The notes beneath the pieces are model-generated. The model had not been told where the DNA came from and made no database searches. It saw nothing but the letters and a program-made list of their open reading frames with translations. From positions 349,617-413,616 of the forward strand of contig NZ_PEBH01000001.1 in assembly GCF_008698235.1 (NCBI RefSeq): a stretch of DNA of 64,000 nucleotides, given 5' to 3'. Positions 61,079-64,000 of this stretch are shown here, piece by piece. A program made the position numbers and the translations under genes. This stretch comes from Bifidobacterium rousetti. Its GTDB lineage: Bacteria; Actinomycetota; Actinomycetes; Actinomycetales; Bifidobacteriaceae. How positions within the stretch are numbered: position 1 is the stretch's first letter; each line of letters begins with the position of its first letter.

Positions 61079-61109
61079 GTGTGACGGTCTCAATAGGGAA
61101 GCCGCACCC

Positions 61110-61874
61110 TCAACGCAATACGGTCGCCATGGCCTCGGAGGCGACCGAGACCAGCAGATCGGCCTTGTCGCCCTGCTCGACGTCGCAACGACGCGACCAC
61201 TCCAGCAGCGTCTCGATCGTGCAGTCGATGAGGAAGGAGATCGACAGGCGCACGGCGAAATCGACCGGCGACGCATCATCGCCGTCGCCATCGGAACTGT
61301 CGTCGCCGGCGGAGGCATTGGCAGGCGTGACCGCGGAGGAGCCCGCGCTCCCCCACTCACGGGCAACGGCCGACGCCCATCGGGGCACTCGCGCATACAG
61401 CGCCGCGCGCAACGCCCCGTTGGACCGCACGATCCGCAGCCGCGACGCCAGCCCCTCCAGCTGGTCGGATTCGACCGAACCGAGGATCTGCGGTATCACA
61501 CGCCGTGCGAACGCGACCGGGGACGCGTCCGCACGCGAGCCAAGCTCACGCCTCAGATCGGCGAACAGCTCACCGTCGGAGGGAATCCCGATGACCAGAT
61601 CCTCCTTGGAAGGGAAATACCTGAACAGCGTGATCTGGGACATGCCGGCCTCGGCGGCGATGCGCTGCGTGGTCACCGCGTCGTAGCCCTGCTCCTCGAA
61701 CAGGCGCAGCGCGGTGTCACGGATGGTCCTGCGCGTCGCGATCCGCTTGCGACGCTGCCAGCGGGTCCTGGCGACGGCGGCCTTGACCGATACGCCGCGC
61801 TGCGAGCCCGGACGATCCGCCGTCCTCCGCGTCGAGTCCGCGTCCTTGCCCTGCCCTGCAACGTTCTCCGCCAT
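61110..61874 (-). CDS. TetR-family transcriptional regulator
   Basis: This 254-residue regulator has a TetR helix-turn-helix at about residues 48-92 (DTALRLFEEQGYDAVTTQRI, EAGMSQITLFRYFPSKEDLV), a 40-residue basic N-terminal tail, and a helical ligand domain interrupted by an acidic Ser/Asp-rich loop (ASAGDDSSDGDGDDAS). It probably represses the short-chain dehydrogenase through the TCATATG boxes. The start is the ATG after GGGAGGCGCG. Confidence 0.88.
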   Translation of the reverse strand: MAENVAGQGKDADSTRRTADRPGSQRGVSVKAAVARTRWQRRKRIATRRTIRDTALRLFEEQGYDAVTTQRIAAEAGMSQITLFRYFPSKEDLVIGIPSDGELFADLRRELGSRADASPVAFARRVIPQILGSVESDQLEGLASRLRIVRSNGALRAALYARVPRWASAVAREWGSAGSSAVTPANASAGDDSSDGDGDDASPVDFAVRLSISFLIDCTIETLLEWSRRCDVEQGDKADLLVSVASEAMATVLR

Positions 61875-61975
61875 CGCGCCTCCCTTGGTTCACCGTGCGA
61901 TTGCCCGCATGTGGATGCCATCCATGGTATCGGCCGCAGCGCCGTCGGCCCGCGTCGACGCCCATCCGAAGCGGA

Positions 61976-64000
61976 TCACCTCGCCGTCTGCGCCGGACCG
62001 CGCCCCTTGGCCTCGACGCGTTCCATCGTCATGGGCCTGTCGCTGCCGCTCCATACGGGCACGGTGTCGACGAGCGGATCGTTGGTCTCCAAGCCGAACC
62101 ATTCGACCGGCCGGCTGACGACGCGTTTGATCCACTGGTAGCTGCGCAGCAGGGTGCGGTCCGAGTCCGGCAGGGACGATTCCGGGCTGACCACGCGATG
62201 CATGAGCACGTACCGGACGCTGCCGATGCCGAGCCGCTCGTTCCTGTTGGCGAGCTTGGGCCATTGCGGCTCGATGCGCGCGATCTCGCCGCGGGAGAGC
62301 ATGTCCGCCATGATGGCGTCCATGTACTGGCGCAGGTAGAACTGCGGTTCCTTGTAGCCGAGGATGATGATCACACGATGCAGGTTCTGCCCGTATGAGA
62401 CGACCTTCCACCGGCGTTCGAACGGGCGTTCGGACTGGATGAGGGTGACGATCCAATAGGCGTGGCCTCGATGGTGGGTCATGCTGGCGGCCACGTCCTT
62501 CTCGACCTCCTTCATGCTCGGGTCCGCGGTGAGGTACACGAGGTTGTCCGCGACCAGATCACGCCGCTTGTCGGCCATGGCCGCGGTGAGGATGTGCGAC
62601 AGGTCCTCGGCGTGCACGTGCCCCCGGTCGGACGCCTCCAGCTGGCTGCCTCGCGAACAGATGTGGAAGACGCCGAACAGCACGCCCCAGATGAGCACCG
62701 TGATGTAGCCGCCCTCCATGAACTTGGCGGCCGCGGCCGACAGGAACAGCAGCTCGATCGCCCCGAACAGCACGCAGGAGACGAGCGCGCTCAGCCGTTT
62801 GCCCCTGACCCGCCACAGGAACTCGAACAGCAGTACGGTGATCATGAGCATGGCCACGGTCAACGCCAGACCATAGGCCGCCTCCATGGCCGACGAGGAT
62901 CTGAAGTACAGCACCACGACGACGGCGAGCGCCGCGAGCATGGCGCAGGCGGAGGGGATGTAGATCTGCCCCTTGCTCACGCCCGGATAGCGCATGTTGA
63001 GGCGGGGCAGCCAGCTCAGGCCGTCGGCCGCCGCGATCAGGGTGAACGCGCCGGAGATCAGAGCCTGGGAGGCGATGACGCCGGCGGTCAGCGCGAGGAT
63101 CACGCCGAACGGGCGGACCTGTTCGGGGATGATCTGGAAGAACGGGGCGGCGTCGGGGACGGCCACGCGGTGTCCTTCGAGCATCCACGCGCCCTGGCCG
63201 AAGTACGAGCAGATCAGGGTCAGGTTCACCAGCGGCCAGCTGGCGCGGATGTTGCCGCGGCCGACGTGGCCCATGTCCGCGTAGAGGGCCTCGGCGCCGG
63301 TCAGGGCGAGGAACACGCTGCCCATGAGCGCCACGCCCGCCTTGTTCTCGTCGGAGAACAGGAAGCGGATGCCGATCGTCGGGTCGAGCGCCCGGATCAC
63401 GGTCCAGTCGCGCGTGACGATGTTCATGACGCCGATCACGGCGATGAACGTGAACCAGACGGTCATGATCGGTCCGAACAGCGATCCGAGCCGGTTCGTG
63501 CCGGCATGCTGGCTCAGGAACAGCATGGCGATGATGGCGATGGCGATCATCATCGACAGTTCCTCGGACCAGTAGGCGCCGCCGCCGATAGCGGGGATCG
63601 AGGCGAGGCCCTCGACGGCGGAGGTGATGCTGACCGCGGGTGTGAACACGCTGTCCGCGAGGAACGCCGCCGCACCGATCATGGCGAACGGGGCCGCCTG
63701 TTTCCAGTACCGACGCACCGCGGCGAACAGGGCGAACACGCCGCCTTCGCCGTCGTTGTCGGCGTTCATCACGGTCCACACGTATTTGATGGAGACGACC
63801 AGCAGCATGAACCAGAACACCAGCGACAGCGATCCCAGGATCTGGAAGCGGTCGAGCCGTCCGCCCTGGGCGAGCATCAGCGCCTTCGGCGCGTAGATCG
63901 GGCTCGTGCCCAGATCGCCGTAGACGATGCCGACCGCGATGAGCATGCCGGCCGGCGTGGCCTTGTCGAACGCCTTCCTCTCCCTGCCGTCCTTCCTGAC
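61976..64000 (-). CDS. kup: Kup-family potassium uptake protein (N-terminus outside window)
   Basis: The frame is open to the right edge, and the residues before the first internal Met (DGRERKAFDKATPAG) continue into the Kup signature MLIAVGIVYGDLGTSPIYAP, so the true start lies beyond 64000. About twelve membrane helices and a C-terminal cytoplasmic domain (about 230 residues, ILTAAMADKRRDLVADNLVY) are visible. Kup imports K+ by proton symport. The gene ends 101 bases before the tetR start on the same strand. Confidence 0.95.
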   Translation of the reverse strand, partial: VRKDGRERKAFDKATPAGMLIAVGIVYGDLGTSPIYAPKALMLAQGGRLDRFQILGSLSLVFWFMLLVVSIKYVWTVMNADNDGEGGVFALFAAVRRYWKQAAPFAMIGAAAFLADSVFTPAVSITSAVEGLASIPAIGGGAYWSEELSMMIAIAIIAMLFLSQHAGTNRLGSLFGPIMTVWFTFIAVIGVMNIVTRDWTVIRALDPTIGIRFLFSDENKAGVALMGSVFLALTGAEALYADMGHVGRGNIRASWPLVNLTLICSYFGQGAWMLEGHRVAVPDAAPFFQIIPEQVRPFGVILALTAGVIASQALISGAFTLIAAADGLSWLPRLNMRYPGVSKGQIYIPSACAMLAALAVVVVLYFRSSSAMEAAYGLALTVAMLMITVLLFEFLWRVRGKRLSALVSCVLFGAIELLFLSAAAAKFMEGGYITVLIWGVLFGVFHICSRGSQLEASDRGHVHAEDLSHILTAAMADKRRDLVADNLVYLTADPSMKEVEKDVAASMTHHRGHAYWIVTLIQSERPFERRWKVVSYGQNLHRVIIILGYKEPQFYLRQYMDAIMADMLSRGEIARIEPQWPKLANRNERLGIGSVRYVLMHRVVSPESSLPDSDRTLLRSYQWIKRVVSRPVEWFGLETNDPLVDTVPVWSGSDRPMTMERVEAKGRGPAQTAR

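Overview
The window reads as a piece of a high-GC actinobacterial chromosome, most likely Bifidobacterium. The support is RbpA, a fused PafBC next to a HelY-type helicase, a GarA-MerR-DUF881-PgsA block arranged as in mycobacteria, a TrpC-TrpB fusion, and Shine-Dalgarno sites of the AAGGAGG type before most genes. The species cannot be named from the sequence alone.

Layout. 1-4590: the right end of a prophage, with a tail-proximal reverse transcriptase (cut by the window edge), a small membrane protein, a holin, an endolysin, a HicAB-type toxin-antitoxin pair with its own operator, a tyrosine integrase and a possible attachment site. 4594-6477: an orphan membrane-anchored binding protein between two small hypothetical genes. 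6787-13018: a housekeeping block of pafBC, a small membrane protein, helY, rbpA and a HAD phosphatase. 13206-22975: an accessory stretch of small membrane proteins, lipoproteins and orphan families, including two DUF3592 proteins, a YccF protein, a double-DivIVA-repeat protein, a pair of paralogous unknown proteins and an SRAP/HMCES-like protein that lacks its catalytic residues. Relics of a small gene and perhaps of an integrase lie near 21.5-22.0 kb. 23064-23852 is a lipoprotein nuclease.

23960-29784: a branched-chain amino acid ABC importer (livK, livF, livG, livM, livH), with a secreted domain fused in front of LivH. 29915-34414: a MerR, GarA (FHA), DUF881, DUF1290, DUF881, PgsA block. 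34440-40488: a biosynthetic run of hisG, hisE, rpe, lgt, trpA and trpCB.

40622-49030: an envelope module made of a MacAB-like exporter with a peptidoglycan-binding adaptor, three tandem paralogous lipoproteins and a divergent two-component system. This is the best candidate for an uncharacterised functional unit. 49086-53939: an orphan HipA-like kinase, an FMN quinone reductase-like protein, a PIN-domain toxin-antitoxin pair under a perfect palindromic operator, a nicotinamidase-like hydrolase and an aldo/keto reductase.

53988-64000: sbcC-sbcD, a variant peptide deformylase, a hypothetical protein, a short-chain dehydrogenase whose promoter carries an array of TCATATG boxes beside a TetR regulator, and a Kup potassium transporter cut by the right edge. 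Several transcription units end in long perfect hairpins without a U-tract. I saw no complete tRNA, rRNA or CRISPR array.
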